A DNA stretch of 64,000 bases from Rhizobium sp. FKL33 (GCF_005222915.1 NZ_STFX01000007.1:62001-126000); one strand, 5' to 3'; counted from the stretch's first letter, positions 34,836-44,215 are shown. A program made the numbers and translations. The notes: generated by a model not told the origin, from the letters alone.

Positions 34836-34945
34836 AACAAAAGCCTTAAAGTCGATGATCAGCTTTTACGTCGGGATCATCGACACAGTTCTGGGACGCC
34901 GAGATATTTCTCCAGCCAACTGATTAGACAGGCGAAAGATCCTAC

Positions 34946-36580
34946 TCAAGCCCCGCGGCGGGTGCTTTCGATTGCTTCGGACAATTCGTCCTGTTTCAGA
35001 TAGGCGTCCGAGACTCTGCTATCGCCATCCGACTTCCGGATGAATTCCGCGATTTCCTGAGAGGGCATCGCTTTCCCGAACAGGTATCCCTGGCCGAAAT
35101 CGCATCCCAGGGCCTGGAGGTCGCGCACCTGGCTTTCCTTTTCGATGCCTACGGCGGTGGTGGCGATTCCCAGCCCCTGGCCGAGACCGAGCATGGCGCG
35201 GACGATCTTTTCCTGACGCTCGTCGTCCTGGAAACTGGCGACGAAACTGCGATCGATCTTGATCTTGTCGAACTTGAAGCGAGAGAGCTGCGAGAGACTG
35301 GAATATCCGGTTCCGAAGTCATCAAGCGCGACATGGATGCCGGCGGCATTGAGATCGGCGAGCACCGTTTCGGCCGCCGCCATATCCTTCACGATCGCGG
35401 TTTCGGTCACCTCGATTTCCAGACGATTGGGCGGCAGTCCTTCCTCGGCGAGAATGCGAAGAATGCGCAAACCCAGTAGTTTGTCCGAAAACTGCGCTGA
35501 CGACAGGTTGAAGGCGAGTCTCAGATGCGGCGGCCATTTGACCGCGTCGCGACAGGCGCGTCGAAGCAATTGATCCGCCAGTTCCACGATTAGGCCCGTT
35601 TCTTCCGCAAGCGAGATGAACTCCACCGGCGGCACTTGCCGACCATCGACGCCCGTCCAGCGGGCGAGCGCCTCAAAACCGCGTAATCCCCCTGTCTTGA
35701 GGTCGATGAGCGGCTGATAATTGGGAACGATCGCCCTCCGCTTCAGGGCGTCACGCAGCGCTATCTCGAGAGCGGCCCGATGCTCGAGGGAGGTCTTCAT
35801 GGCGTCTTCGAACACAACGACCGTGCCTTTGCCGCGGCGCTTTGCCTCGTACATGGCCGCGTCTGCGGCCAGCAATCCTTGTTTGGGGTGGTCCACATGA
35901 TCAGGATCGAGCGCAAGACCAACGCTTGCGCCAAGCTCGGCGGTGACGCCCGAGGATAGGTTATAGGAGCGAGAGAGATAGTTGGTGATGCGACGCGCCT
36001 TGGCCGCGGCTTCGGCGAGATCCCTGATCTTTTCGATCACGACAAATTCATCGCCGCCGAGACGGAAGATGACTTCGGGATCGAAGATGGCCCTGAGCCG
36101 GTCGGCGACGGCGATCAACACTTCGTCGCCGGATTGATGGCCGAGAAGATCGTTGACGCGCTTGAAGCCGTCGAGATCGATGGAATAATAGGCGATACGG
36201 CCGCCTCGACCGACGCCGCCCGCCATTGTGTCGAGCAGAACGTTGAGGCCGGCGCGGTTCGGCAGCCGGGTCAATGGATCATGATTTGCGATCCAGGTGA
36301 CATCCCGTTCGGCGGTGCTGCGCCTGGTGATTTCCGCGTGGAGTTCTCCGAGACGCGAGAGCGAATAGATCAAGCCGAACAGCCCGATGATGACGAGCGC
36401 GGTCAGAACTTCGTCGACCTCGAGCGCTTCATGGCTTTCGACATAATCCACAAGCGCTTCGAAAGCGTCATGCTGAATGGCGAACACCCAGACCACAACG
36501 CCAAGCCCGGTCAACGCCAGAGCCTCGACTTGCATGCGGCGCGCCTTGAGCCAGCGAGTAATCAAATCTGTTTCCCCCAA
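34946..36580 (-). CDS. Membrane GGDEF-EAL protein with substituted EAL active site
   Basis: 544 aa. Two transmembrane helices (~18-35, ~58-78), GGDEF domain ~95-260 with intact RLGGDEF (175-179), and EAL domain ~270-520 with EAL at 303-305, Asn358, EVTE at 390-393, Asp420-Asp421, Lys441 and Gln497. The Glu that family members carry in the AEG motif is Val477 (TAVGIE). That residue matches Glu352 of RocR, which is required for phosphodiesterase activity, so c-di-GMP hydrolysis is probably impaired while diguanylate cyclase activity may persist. Confidence 0.9.
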   Translation of the reverse strand: MGETDLITRWLKARRMQVEALALTGLGVVVWVFAIQHDAFEALVDYVESHEALEVDEVLTALVIIGLFGLIYSLSRLGELHAEITRRSTAERDVTWIANHDPLTRLPNRAGLNVLLDTMAGGVGRGGRIAYYSIDLDGFKRVNDLLGHQSGDEVLIAVADRLRAIFDPEVIFRLGGDEFVVIEKIRDLAEAAAKARRITNYLSRSYNLSSGVTAELGASVGLALDPDHVDHPKQGLLAADAAMYEAKRRGKGTVVVFEDAMKTSLEHRAALEIALRDALKRRAIVPNYQPLIDLKTGGLRGFEALARWTGVDGRQVPPVEFISLAEETGLIVELADQLLRRACRDAVKWPPHLRLAFNLSSAQFSDKLLGLRILRILAEEGLPPNRLEIEVTETAIVKDMAAAETVLADLNAAGIHVALDDFGTGYSSLSQLSRFKFDKIKIDRSFVASFQDDERQEKIVRAMLGLGQGLGIATTAVGIEKESQVRDLQALGCDFGQGYLFGKAMPSQEIAEFIRKSDGDSRVSDAYLKQDELSEAIESTRRGA

Positions 36581-36711
36581 CTGGGAGTAGTTTAGGGAAA
36601 TCCATTTAAGGAAAATCTAACAGGCGATTGAAAAAAGGACCAAGACGACTTCGAAATGAACCATTTGCTTCATCCGGCGTTGATGCCGAGAGGAAACAAC
36701 TGGCAAAGAGA

Positions 36712-37221
36712 ATGGCGTATTTCGGTGACGCGCATAACGCAGCAGGATCTTCAAGCGGCCTCGACCAGGCGCGGGCGCTGGTGATCCGTTTTCTCGCCGA
36801 TCTTCGCGATCAACCGATCGGCCACGATGTTCTTGACGCCGCCGAGTTGCCAGCCACGCGTCCGGCAATGATCGAAGCCTTCCGGCTGCTGATCGCAAAC
36901 GAGCCGCGATTTCGCATTCGCGATCAGTTGAAGCTCGTCGGGCTTCTCTTGGCGCAGTATCAGGACGGCGTCGGAGCACGATTGCAGGTGAAAGCCGCAC
37001 CCTGTCCCACTGAGCCGCCGGGGTCGGATCCTCCCGATAATCCCACCATCAGGCTGATCGAAAGAACGCTTTCGGCCGTCGAGCCGGATCGCCTTGCGTT
37101 GGCGCGCTTGTTCGACCGCGCGGCGATACAAGCAAGATCTGGCCCGGTTGGCGCAGGGACTGCGCAGCCCTGGCGTCACAGGGAGCATGTTTCAGAGAAG
37201 AGCGAATGGATGGCCCGCTAG
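36712..37221 (+). CDS. Unrecognised protein upstream of the phytochrome gene
   Basis: 169 aa, soluble, helix-rich, with no domain I recognise; it is not a heme oxygenase despite its position before a phytochrome. The ATG at 36712 is preferred: upstream codons back to a TTG at 36628 do not have the GC-rich third positions of the rest. It ends 81 bases before the bacteriophytochrome and could be the first gene of that operon. Confidence 0.6.
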   Translation: MAYFGDAHNAAGSSSGLDQARALVIRFLADLRDQPIGHDVLDAAELPATRPAMIEAFRLLIANEPRFRIRDQLKLVGLLLAQYQDGVGARLQVKAAPCPTEPPGSDPPDNPTIRLIERTLSAVEPDRLALARLFDRAAIQARSGPVGAGTAQPWRHREHVSEKSEWMAR

Positions 37222-37302
37222 ACTGACGATGAAAAAACTTCGCGAGAGGCTGAACAGCCCGGACACCGATGCAAGAACGCCGCACGGCGCGAGAGGGAGC
37301 TG

Positions 37303-39504
37303 GTGACATTGACATCCCAACCCGATCTCGACGCATGCGCGCGGGAACCCATTCATATTCCTGGCGCCATTCAGCCCCACGGGGCCCTGGTCGCGCTCGA
37401 CATGGCGTCGTTAACGCCGATTTGGGCGTCCCAGAACTTCGAGGCGCGACTTTCGTTCCCGCCCGAAAAGGCTTTATTCGAGAATGGCGCTCTCGCGCCG
37501 CTGGCCCAGGCCATCCGAGCCTGGCTACCGAGCCGTGAAAACACGCTCAGGAAAACCACGCCGGAGGTCGCCAGCACCGCCTTTGTCCATCGAAGCGGCG
37601 ACCTCGCGGTCATCGATTTCGAACCATTGTCGGCCGACGCCACCGACGAACTGTTGTCCCATCTCGCCAATTTCGCGCCGCTGCTCGCCGCGCGCGCCGA
37701 TATCGCCTCGGCGCTGGAGGCGACGGCGCGCTTCGTCGGAAAAACAAGCGGCTTCGACCGCGCCATGATCTACCGGTTCGACGAAACGTGGAACGGTCAG
37801 GTTCTGGCCGAATGGAATTCCGGCGCGCTGCCATCCTATCTCGGTCTGCATTTTCCGGCCGACGACATTCCCGCGCAGGCCCGACGTCTCTATGCGCTCA
37901 ACCGTACGCGCATCATCCCAACGACAGACTATCTGCCGGTGGATCTCGTTTCGCTTCATCCGCAAGCGGTTGGACCGCTCGATCTCAGCTTCTCCCAGGT
38001 CCGCAGCGTGTCTCCGGTCCATCTCGAATATATGCGCAATATGGGCACGGCGTCCTCCATGTCCATATCCATCATGGTGTCCGGACAGCTCTGGGGATTG
38101 TTGGCCTGCCACAGCCGCGAACCTCATTATGTGTCGCCGGCGCTGCGCGACGCCTGCGATTTCGCCGTGCAGTCGCTCGCGATCCGGATTTCCTCGCAGC
38201 GGGAATCGGAAAACGCTCTGCACCGCGCCCGCCACGCCAGCGTGCATGGTCATCTGATCGGAGCAATGAGTTCGGCCGCCACCTGGAGCGAAGGCCTGCT
38301 GCGGGCCAGGAAGCAGTTGCTCAGCTTTGTCTCGGCGGGCGGCGCCGCCGTCATCGAGGAAGACACGGAAATCAAGACCGTCGGTCAGACGCCGCCGCAC
38401 AGCGAAATCCGCCGCCTCGTGGCCTGGCTGTGTCACCGTGACGACGGGGACGTCGTCGTCACGGATCAGCTGTCGGAAATTTTCAACATGGAGCCGCCGG
38501 CAACGGACGTCGCAAGCGGCATGCTGGCGCTGCGCGTCTCCGAACATCACAACAGCTGGCTGATTTGGTTTCGCCCCGAAGTCGTCCGGACCGTGACCTG
38601 GGGCGGCAGACCGCACAAGACCGTCGCGGAAAACGGCCGGATCCACCCGCGTCAGTCTTTCGCCGCCTGGCAGCAGCAGGTGCATGGCAAATCCGCGCCC
38701 TGGCGCTCCACCGAAATCGAAGCGGCGCGCGCCTTGCGGGCGGCGATCATCAATATCGTGCTGAAGAAGGCAGAAGAACTCGCGCAATTGAGCGAAGAGC
38801 TCCAGCGGTCGAACAAAGAACTCGAGGCGTTCAGCTATTCGGTTTCGCATGACCTGCGCGCGCCCTTCCGCCATATTGTCGGCTTCGCGCAGCTCCTGCG
38901 AGAGCACGCGCCGGAGCTCGATGAGAAATCGAGACATTATCTGGCGACCATCACCGATTCCGCCATGGCCGCCGGGCGTTTGGTCGATGACCTCCTGAGC
39001 TTTTCCCAGCTTGGCCGAACCCCCATCGCGTCCCGGCCCGTGGATATGAACAAGCTGGTTGCGGAGGTCGTGCGAAGCCTTCAGCATCCGATCGAAGGAC
39101 GCAACATCGTCTGGACCATCGGTGAGCTGCCGCCTGCGGTCGGCGATCCCGGTCTTCTCCGGCAGGCCTGGTTCAACCTGATCGAAAACGCTGTCAAATA
39201 TACCCGACGGCGCACCGAGGCGCGCATCGAGATTTCAGGCGAGCGGGTGGGCGACGCCTGCTCCTATGCCGTGTGCGACAACGGCGTCGGCTTCGACATG
39301 GCTTACTACGGAAAACTTTTCGGCGTGTTCCAGCGATTGCAGCGTGTCGAGGACTTCGAAGGAACCGGCATCGGCTTGGCGCTCACCCGCCGCATCATCG
39401 AACGACACGGCGGCGGCATCGCCGCCACCGGCGAACCAGATGTCGGGGCATGTTTTGAATTCCGTCTACCTGTCCGTCCGAAAGGAGAAAAGACCCTTGC
39501 CTGA
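37303..39504 (+). CDS. bphP: Bacteriophytochrome histidine kinase
   Basis: 733 aa red/far-red photoreceptor. The N-terminal PAS (~10-115) has Cys12 in DACAREPIHIPG, the biliverdin-attachment site of bacterial phytochromes. The GAF domain (~130-300) has PADDIPAQARRLY and RSVSPVHLEYMRNMG. The PHY domain (~310-490) has the tongue motifs WGG and HPRQSF. The kinase core has phospho-accepting His516 in SVSHDLR, N-box NLIENAVKY, and G-boxes DNGVGF and GTGIGLAL. GTG start at 37303 with GGGAG just upstream; TTG at 37309 is an alternative. No heme oxygenase gene is adjacent, so biliverdin must come from elsewhere. Confidence 0.95.
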   Translation: MTLTSQPDLDACAREPIHIPGAIQPHGALVALDMASLTPIWASQNFEARLSFPPEKALFENGALAPLAQAIRAWLPSRENTLRKTTPEVASTAFVHRSGDLAVIDFEPLSADATDELLSHLANFAPLLAARADIASALEATARFVGKTSGFDRAMIYRFDETWNGQVLAEWNSGALPSYLGLHFPADDIPAQARRLYALNRTRIIPTTDYLPVDLVSLHPQAVGPLDLSFSQVRSVSPVHLEYMRNMGTASSMSISIMVSGQLWGLLACHSREPHYVSPALRDACDFAVQSLAIRISSQRESENALHRARHASVHGHLIGAMSSAATWSEGLLRARKQLLSFVSAGGAAVIEEDTEIKTVGQTPPHSEIRRLVAWLCHRDDGDVVVTDQLSEIFNMEPPATDVASGMLALRVSEHHNSWLIWFRPEVVRTVTWGGRPHKTVAENGRIHPRQSFAAWQQQVHGKSAPWRSTEIEAARALRAAIINIVLKKAEELAQLSEELQRSNKELEAFSYSVSHDLRAPFRHIVGFAQLLREHAPELDEKSRHYLATITDSAMAAGRLVDDLLSFSQLGRTPIASRPVDMNKLVAEVVRSLQHPIEGRNIVWTIGELPPAVGDPGLLRQAWFNLIENAVKYTRRRTEARIEISGERVGDACSYAVCDNGVGFDMAYYGKLFGVFQRLQRVEDFEGTGIGLALTRRIIERHGGGIAATGEPDVGACFEFRLPVRPKGEKTLA

Positions 39505-39949
39505 ACTCCGGCCCATCCTGCTCGTGGAGGACAGTCCCCGAGATCTGGAGCTGACACTGACCGCTCTTGAGAAATGCCAATTCGCCAACGAGATCGTCAT
39601 CGCGCGCGACGGCGCCGAAGCGATCGACTATCTCTTCATGGAAGGCGCACAATCTGAACGGATGCCGGGCGACCCGACCGTTGTGTTGCTCGACCTCAAG
39701 CTGCCGAAGATTGACGGCCTTGAAGTGCTGGAGCGCGTCAAGAGCAACGAGAAGCTTCGCCATATCCCCATCGTCATGCTCACCTCGTCGCGCGAGGAGC
39801 AGGACCTCATCCGCAGCTATGAACTCGGCGTAAACGCTTTTGTGGTCAAGCCGGTGGAGTTCACGCAGTTCTTCAAGGCGATACAAGATCTTGGCGTCTT
39901 CTGGGCGCTTCTCAACGAACCGCCGCCGGGATACCGCATCCATGACTGA
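39497..39949 (+). CDS. Rcp1-type single-domain response regulator
   Basis: 150 aa CheY-like receiver of the class that partners phytochromes (ILLVEDSPRDLELT opening, phosphoacceptor Asp in VVLLDLKLPKIDG, then MLTSS and VVKPVEF). Start is the TTG at 39497, nine bases after GGAG and overlapping the bphP stop by eight bases, so it is translationally coupled. It is the expected phosphate acceptor of BphP. Confidence 0.9.
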   Translation: MPELRPILLVEDSPRDLELTLTALEKCQFANEIVIARDGAEAIDYLFMEGAQSERMPGDPTVVLLDLKLPKIDGLEVLERVKSNEKLRHIPIVMLTSSREEQDLIRSYELGVNAFVVKPVEFTQFFKAIQDLGVFWALLNEPPPGYRIHD

Positions 39950-40967
39950 CGTATCGAACGCAACGCCCTGCATCCTTTTGCTGGAAGACAGCGCCATTGA
40001 CGCCGAACTGATTTCCGAACAGATCGCCAGGATCGAGCCGAGCCCGCGTCTGGTCTTCGCAACCAGCCGGCTGGAATTCATGGCGGCTTTGGCGCAGCAC
40101 AGATGCGACCTCGTTCTTTCCGATTACTCGTTGCCGGATTTCGACGGCATGGCGGCGCTCGACATCGTGGTGGAGCATGCGCCGGAAACTCCTTTCATCT
40201 TCGTATCCGGGGTGCTTGGCGAGGATGCGGCCATCGACGCATTCCGTCGCGGCGCAACCGACTATGTGCTGAAGCAGAAGCTGAACCGCCTGCCCTCCGC
40301 AGTGGAACGGGCGCTTTCCGAAGCGCGCGAACGTCATAGGCGCCGTCATGCCGAGCATCAGCGCGAAATCCTCGTTCGCGAACTGAGCCACCGTGTCAAG
40401 AACAACATGGCGGTGATGCTGTCGCTGATCCGCCGCACAGCCCGGGTCGCCAAAACCGTGGAAGAGTTCGAGCGGAGCCTCAGCGCCCGCGTCACCGCTC
40501 TGGCCGACGGACATGCGCTTCTGTTCGAGAACAACTGGAACGAAACGGCGCTGCACGACGTGCTGACCCGCGCCGCGGCCAGCTTCGACGACCTCCAGCG
40601 ACGGATTTCCGTCGAGACGTCGCCGAATATCCGCATCAGCCCGCGCATCGCCCTGTCATTGGCTCTGGTGTTTCACGAGCTCATCTCCAACGCGACGAAA
40701 TTCGGCGCGCTGTCACAGCAGGAAGGTCGCGTCTATGCCAGCTGGACGCTGGAGCCGCGCCAGGGCGACGCGCCGCTGCTTCACTTCAACTGGATCGAAA
40801 CGGGCGGACCCGCCATCAGCGCGCCCGGCCAAGGCGGCCTGGGTTCGCGACTGATCCGCAGCATGATCGAATATGAACTGGAAGGACGGGCCATCATGGA
40901 TTTCGCCAATGACGGCCTCAGATGCCTGCTCAGCTTCCCGCTGGCTGAGGGGCTGAAGGCGCCGTGA
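39942..40967 (+). CDS. Receiver-HWE histidine kinase fusion
   Basis: 341 aa. Receiver domain ~10-125 (phosphoacceptor in CDLVLSDYSLPDFDG, KQ in place of KP). HWE-type kinase ~145-340: H-box ELSHRVKNNM, then FHELISNATKFGAL and the family-defining WIETGGP motif. It overlaps the Rcp1-type regulator by eight bases. Hybrid receiver-HWE proteins in alphaproteobacteria often feed the PhyR-NepR-EcfG stress pathway, so this gene may link light perception by BphP to the stress regulon; that link is inference. Confidence 0.9.
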   Translation: MTDVSNATPCILLLEDSAIDAELISEQIARIEPSPRLVFATSRLEFMAALAQHRCDLVLSDYSLPDFDGMAALDIVVEHAPETPFIFVSGVLGEDAAIDAFRRGATDYVLKQKLNRLPSAVERALSEARERHRRRHAEHQREILVRELSHRVKNNMAVMLSLIRRTARVAKTVEEFERSLSARVTALADGHALLFENNWNETALHDVLTRAAASFDDLQRRISVETSPNIRISPRIALSLALVFHELISNATKFGALSQQEGRVYASWTLEPRQGDAPLLHFNWIETGGPAISAPGQGGLGSRLIRSMIEYELEGRAIMDFANDGLRCLLSFPLAEGLKAP

Positions 40968-41334
40968 ACTTTTCGGCGAGCAGCCTCGACAACGCGCTGA
41001 AATCGCAGGGCTTTGGCACCATCGGGACATCTGCGAGCATGTCCTGAACCCCGCTCAACTCGGCGTAGCCGCTGCAGACGACGACTGGCACGCCGCGCGA
41101 TTTCAGGGCTTCGATGACGGGAATGGAGAGTTCGCCGCGCAGGTTGAGATCGACGACGGCGCCATCGAGTTCGACCGTCTCCACCTTTTCCAGCGCCGCC
41201 TCGACATTGGAGATGGGGCCGACGACCTTGCAGCCTACGCCGAGGAGGAAATCCTCCATGTCCATCGCGATGAGCACGTCATCCTCAAGCACCATCACGC
41301 GCCGTCCCCTGAGAGCGCCGTCGAACCCGTTCAT
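40930..41334 (-). CDS. Stand-alone receiver domain
   Basis: 134 aa CheY-like protein: VMVLEDD acid pocket, phosphoacceptor in AVVDLNLRGE, VVCSGY, and MVPKPCD with the conserved Lys. This subtype is common in rhizobia next to HWE kinases. ATG 41334 is chosen for its GGAG six bases upstream. Its 3' end overlaps the convergent HWE kinase gene by 38 bases. Confidence 0.85.
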   Translation of the reverse strand: MNGFDGALRGRRVMVLEDDVLIAMDMEDFLLGVGCKVVGPISNVEAALEKVETVELDGAVVDLNLRGELSIPVIEALKSRGVPVVVCSGYAELSGVQDMLADVPMVPKPCDFSALSRLLAEKFTAPSAPQPAGS

Positions 41335-41580
41335 AACTAACTCCATATCGTCTTTTTCGGTACATCCGCGCAGCAGGGTCGAGGACCCGCTACGGGTCGA
41401 GGCACAACGCATTCAGGCAGGCTAGGTTGCGCCGCACTGCGGAATTTTTTCCGTTTTAGGGTGTCAGCCTCAAGAAAACCCCTGAATTCCTTGGGCGTGT
41501 TAACTGTGAATTATCATTCGAAAGCGGTAATATGCGAAAAGGGACATGAACCGCGATGAGAGCGGATTCGCGGAGGCGGC

Positions 41581-43746
41581 ATGCGAATTTTGCGACACAA
41601 GAAAAACGGCTTGAGCCATGCCGGAATGGTGGTGGTCGTCGGCCTGCTCCTCGTGGCGCTCAGCGCGACCCTCGCCGCCCTGGTGGTCCAGTCCGTCACA
41701 TCAATCTATCATAATGCCGACCGGATCGACGACGCGCGCGCCGTCACGGCCGCCCAAGGGGCGTCGAAATCGCTGCGCTCGCGCCTGTCCGCGACATTGC
41801 GCGACAACGCTTTCTGGGATGACGCCTATGACGTCGTGCAGACGCCGGACGCCAAGCAATGGATCATCGACACCTGGGCTTTGACCACGGCGAACTACCC
41901 GCTTTATGACACGGCGATCGTCTTTGACGGCTTCAACCGACCGCTGGTGGCGTATCAGAACGGTTCCGAAATCGATCACGCCGATCAGTTCTTCGATCTT
42001 TCCCTGTCGACGCTGCTCGCCAGAGCCAGGGAAAAGACCATCAGTCACGACAGGCTGACGATAGGCTTCACCAGAACCCGGCTCGGCGTCGCGGTGGTTG
42101 GCGCGGCGCCCATTCAGCCGGCGGCGTTCAAGCCCGGGCAATCTTACGAACGCTCGCATGTGCTGCTGTTCGCCAAGCATTTGACGCCGGAAATGATCGG
42201 CGACGTGCGCGGCACCTTCAACATTCGCGGTCTCACGCTGAGCAATGCCCCCGTGGAAGGCAATCTCTCGATCGCGCTGCGCAACATCAAGGGCGAGCGC
42301 ATCGCCTATTTCGTCTGGCCGAGCCAGAAGCCGGGAACGGCGAGCTTCGAGAAGGTGCAGGCCAGTCTGGAGACAGCGGCGGGCGTTTTCATCGCGATCG
42401 TGGCGGGAATCGTCGGCGTTGCGGGACTGCTTCTCCGCGACGCGCGTCGGCGTGAAACGTCTCTCGCCTGGCAGGCGGCGCATGATCCGCTCACCGGACT
42501 TTTCAACCGCTCCGGGCTGTATCAGCAGGCCGAACGCAGCTTCAATTCGCCGGGCCTGCGAGCGCTGACCCTGCATCTCGTCGATCTCGACGGCTTCAAG
42601 GCCGTCAACGACATTTGGGGGCATCCCGTCGGCGACCAGCTGATCCGAGCCGCGTCCGAGCGGCTCACTCTCGCCCTTCCCGCCGATGTGACGATTGCCC
42701 GCCTCGGCGGCGATGAATTCGCCGTTCTCTCCGAAAACCATGGCGACGCCGGCATCGGCGCCTCGATTCAGCAGGCGCTGTCGGCGCATTTCGACATCGA
42801 CGGTCGGGTGATGAAGATCGGCGCGAGCGTCGGGATCGCCTCTTCTGACCCGTCCGCCGGCGATATCCACGAATTGCTGCGCCGCGCCGATCTCGCGCTT
42901 TACCGCGCCAAGGAAATGGGACGCGGCGTCAATGTCGACTACGAGGCAGGGCTCGACCGCGACGCCCGCCGCCAGCGCGATCTGGAGCAGGACCTGCGCC
43001 AGGGGCTGGCCGACGGCGAAATCGACGTGGCCTTCCAGCCGCTGATCAACGCCCGCACCGGCGCACTCGGCGGCGTCGAAGCCTTGGCTCGCTGGCGAAA
43101 GGCGGACGGCATGCTGGTGGGACCGGATCTGTTCATCCCCGCCGCGGAGCGTTCGGGCCTGATCGACCAGCTCGGCCTGCGCATCGCCGAACTTTCGTTC
43201 AAGGCTGCGGCCGATTGGGGCGACACGCGGCTGGCGCTCAACATTTCGCCGATCCAGCTCAAGAACCCCTTCCTGGTCGCCAATCTCGCCGAACTCATGC
43301 AGCGGCATCGGTTCTCGCCGCAGCGTCTGACCATCGAGGTGACCGAAGGCGTGCTGATCTCCGATCCGGAACAGGCGCACAAGACCTTCGACGCCTTGAA
43401 GGCGATGGGGGTCAAGATCGCGCTCGACGATTTCGGCTGCGGTTACGCCAGCATCGGCGCTCTCAGGGAATTCGGCTTCGACCGGCTGAAGATCGACCGC
43501 TCACTGGTGGTGGCGCTGGAGGCGGATGAAAACGCCAGCGCCGTGCTGCAGGCGACGATCTCGCTCGCCAATGCGCTCAAAGTGGCGGTGACCGCCGAGG
43601 GCATCGAGACAGAGACGCAGGCCGCCTTCGCCAAGCTGTCGGGTTGCGACGAACTGCAAGGTTACCATTTCTCCCGGCCCGTTTCGGCCGCCGAAATCGC
43701 CGCCCGCTACTTTCCCCTGCTTAAATCCGCCCACAAGGTCGCCTGA
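41581..43746 (+). CDS. CHASE4-GGDEF-EAL membrane protein
   Basis: 721 aa. An N-terminal transmembrane helix (~17-38), a periplasmic CHASE4-type sensor (~40-265, DNAFWDDAYDVV is characteristic), a second helix (~268-287), then GGDEF with intact RLGGDEF, and EAL with VEALARW, EVTEGV, DDFGCGYAS and TAEGIET all present. Both domains look catalytically competent, so it could make or degrade c-di-GMP according to an extracytoplasmic signal. It is monocistronic. Confidence 0.92.
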   Translation: MRILRHKKNGLSHAGMVVVVGLLLVALSATLAALVVQSVTSIYHNADRIDDARAVTAAQGASKSLRSRLSATLRDNAFWDDAYDVVQTPDAKQWIIDTWALTTANYPLYDTAIVFDGFNRPLVAYQNGSEIDHADQFFDLSLSTLLARAREKTISHDRLTIGFTRTRLGVAVVGAAPIQPAAFKPGQSYERSHVLLFAKHLTPEMIGDVRGTFNIRGLTLSNAPVEGNLSIALRNIKGERIAYFVWPSQKPGTASFEKVQASLETAAGVFIAIVAGIVGVAGLLLRDARRRETSLAWQAAHDPLTGLFNRSGLYQQAERSFNSPGLRALTLHLVDLDGFKAVNDIWGHPVGDQLIRAASERLTLALPADVTIARLGGDEFAVLSENHGDAGIGASIQQALSAHFDIDGRVMKIGASVGIASSDPSAGDIHELLRRADLALYRAKEMGRGVNVDYEAGLDRDARRQRDLEQDLRQGLADGEIDVAFQPLINARTGALGGVEALARWRKADGMLVGPDLFIPAAERSGLIDQLGLRIAELSFKAAADWGDTRLALNISPIQLKNPFLVANLAELMQRHRFSPQRLTIEVTEGVLISDPEQAHKTFDALKAMGVKIALDDFGCGYASIGALREFGFDRLKIDRSLVVALEADENASAVLQATISLANALKVAVTAEGIETETQAAFAKLSGCDELQGYHFSRPVSAAEIAARYFPLLKSAHKVA

Positions 43747-43805
43747 CTAAAAGGCTTATCGCGGAGTTTCTAGCGGTCCCCGCGACAATGCTGTCTTGCG
43801 AAGTC

Positions 43806-44030
43806 TTATCGGAGATTGGTTTCCGCCCGAGTTTCGCCGACGGACAGCGAACGGGAGAACGGAACGAGCTGCCAGAGCGCCGACAGGCCGACAAGCACAT
43901 AGATGATAGTCGCGAGCGCCGAATTCTGGCCGCCGAACAGCCTGGCGACCAGATCGAGATCGGCAAGACCGACCAATAGCCAGTCGAGCCCCCCGACGAT
44001 GATGAGAAGCAGTGTAACGATATTGAGCAA
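43806..44030 (-). CDS. DUF378 small membrane protein
   Basis: 74 aa with two transmembrane helices (LNIVTLLLIIVGGLDWLLVG and ATIIYVLVGLSALWQL) and the GGLDWLLVG signature of DUF378 (YuzA-like). Function unknown in the family. It has an EcfG-like promoter 36-61 bases upstream. Confidence 0.85.
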   Translation of the reverse strand: MLNIVTLLLIIVGGLDWLLVGLADLDLVARLFGGQNSALATIIYVLVGLSALWQLVPFSRSLSVGETRAETNLR

Positions 44031-44065
44031 GCGTATGGAAAACTCCTTTGAAGTAACGCGCGCCC

Positions 44066-44091
44066 AACCGTCTCTTCGTCGCTAAAGTTCC
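44066..44091 (-). promoter_or_regulatory. EcfG-like promoter (GGAAC-N17-GGTT)
   Basis: On the minus strand GGAAC (44087-44091) and GGTT (44066-44069) are spaced by 17 bases, upstream of the DUF378 gene. One -10 base differs from CGTT. Confidence 0.55.
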
Positions 44092-44215
44092 TCAATCCCC
44101 GCGTAATTCGTCCGTTCGCAATAATTTCATCAATCGCGACCATTAAGACGCTTCCCTAACACCCGGCCTTGGGCTAGCGAATCGCGCTGCAAACGGCGCT
44201 TACGAGACAACAGAC

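Noticed and set aside
36712-37221. Heme oxygenase (BphO) upstream of the phytochrome
   Set aside because: Position and size fit, but no heme-oxygenase motif or proximal histidine context could be found.
41356-41383. EcfG-like site upstream of the receiver gene at 41334 (GCAAC-N16-CGTT on the minus strand)
   Set aside because: The -35 deviates at a strongly conserved G, so it was not counted with the other stress promoters.
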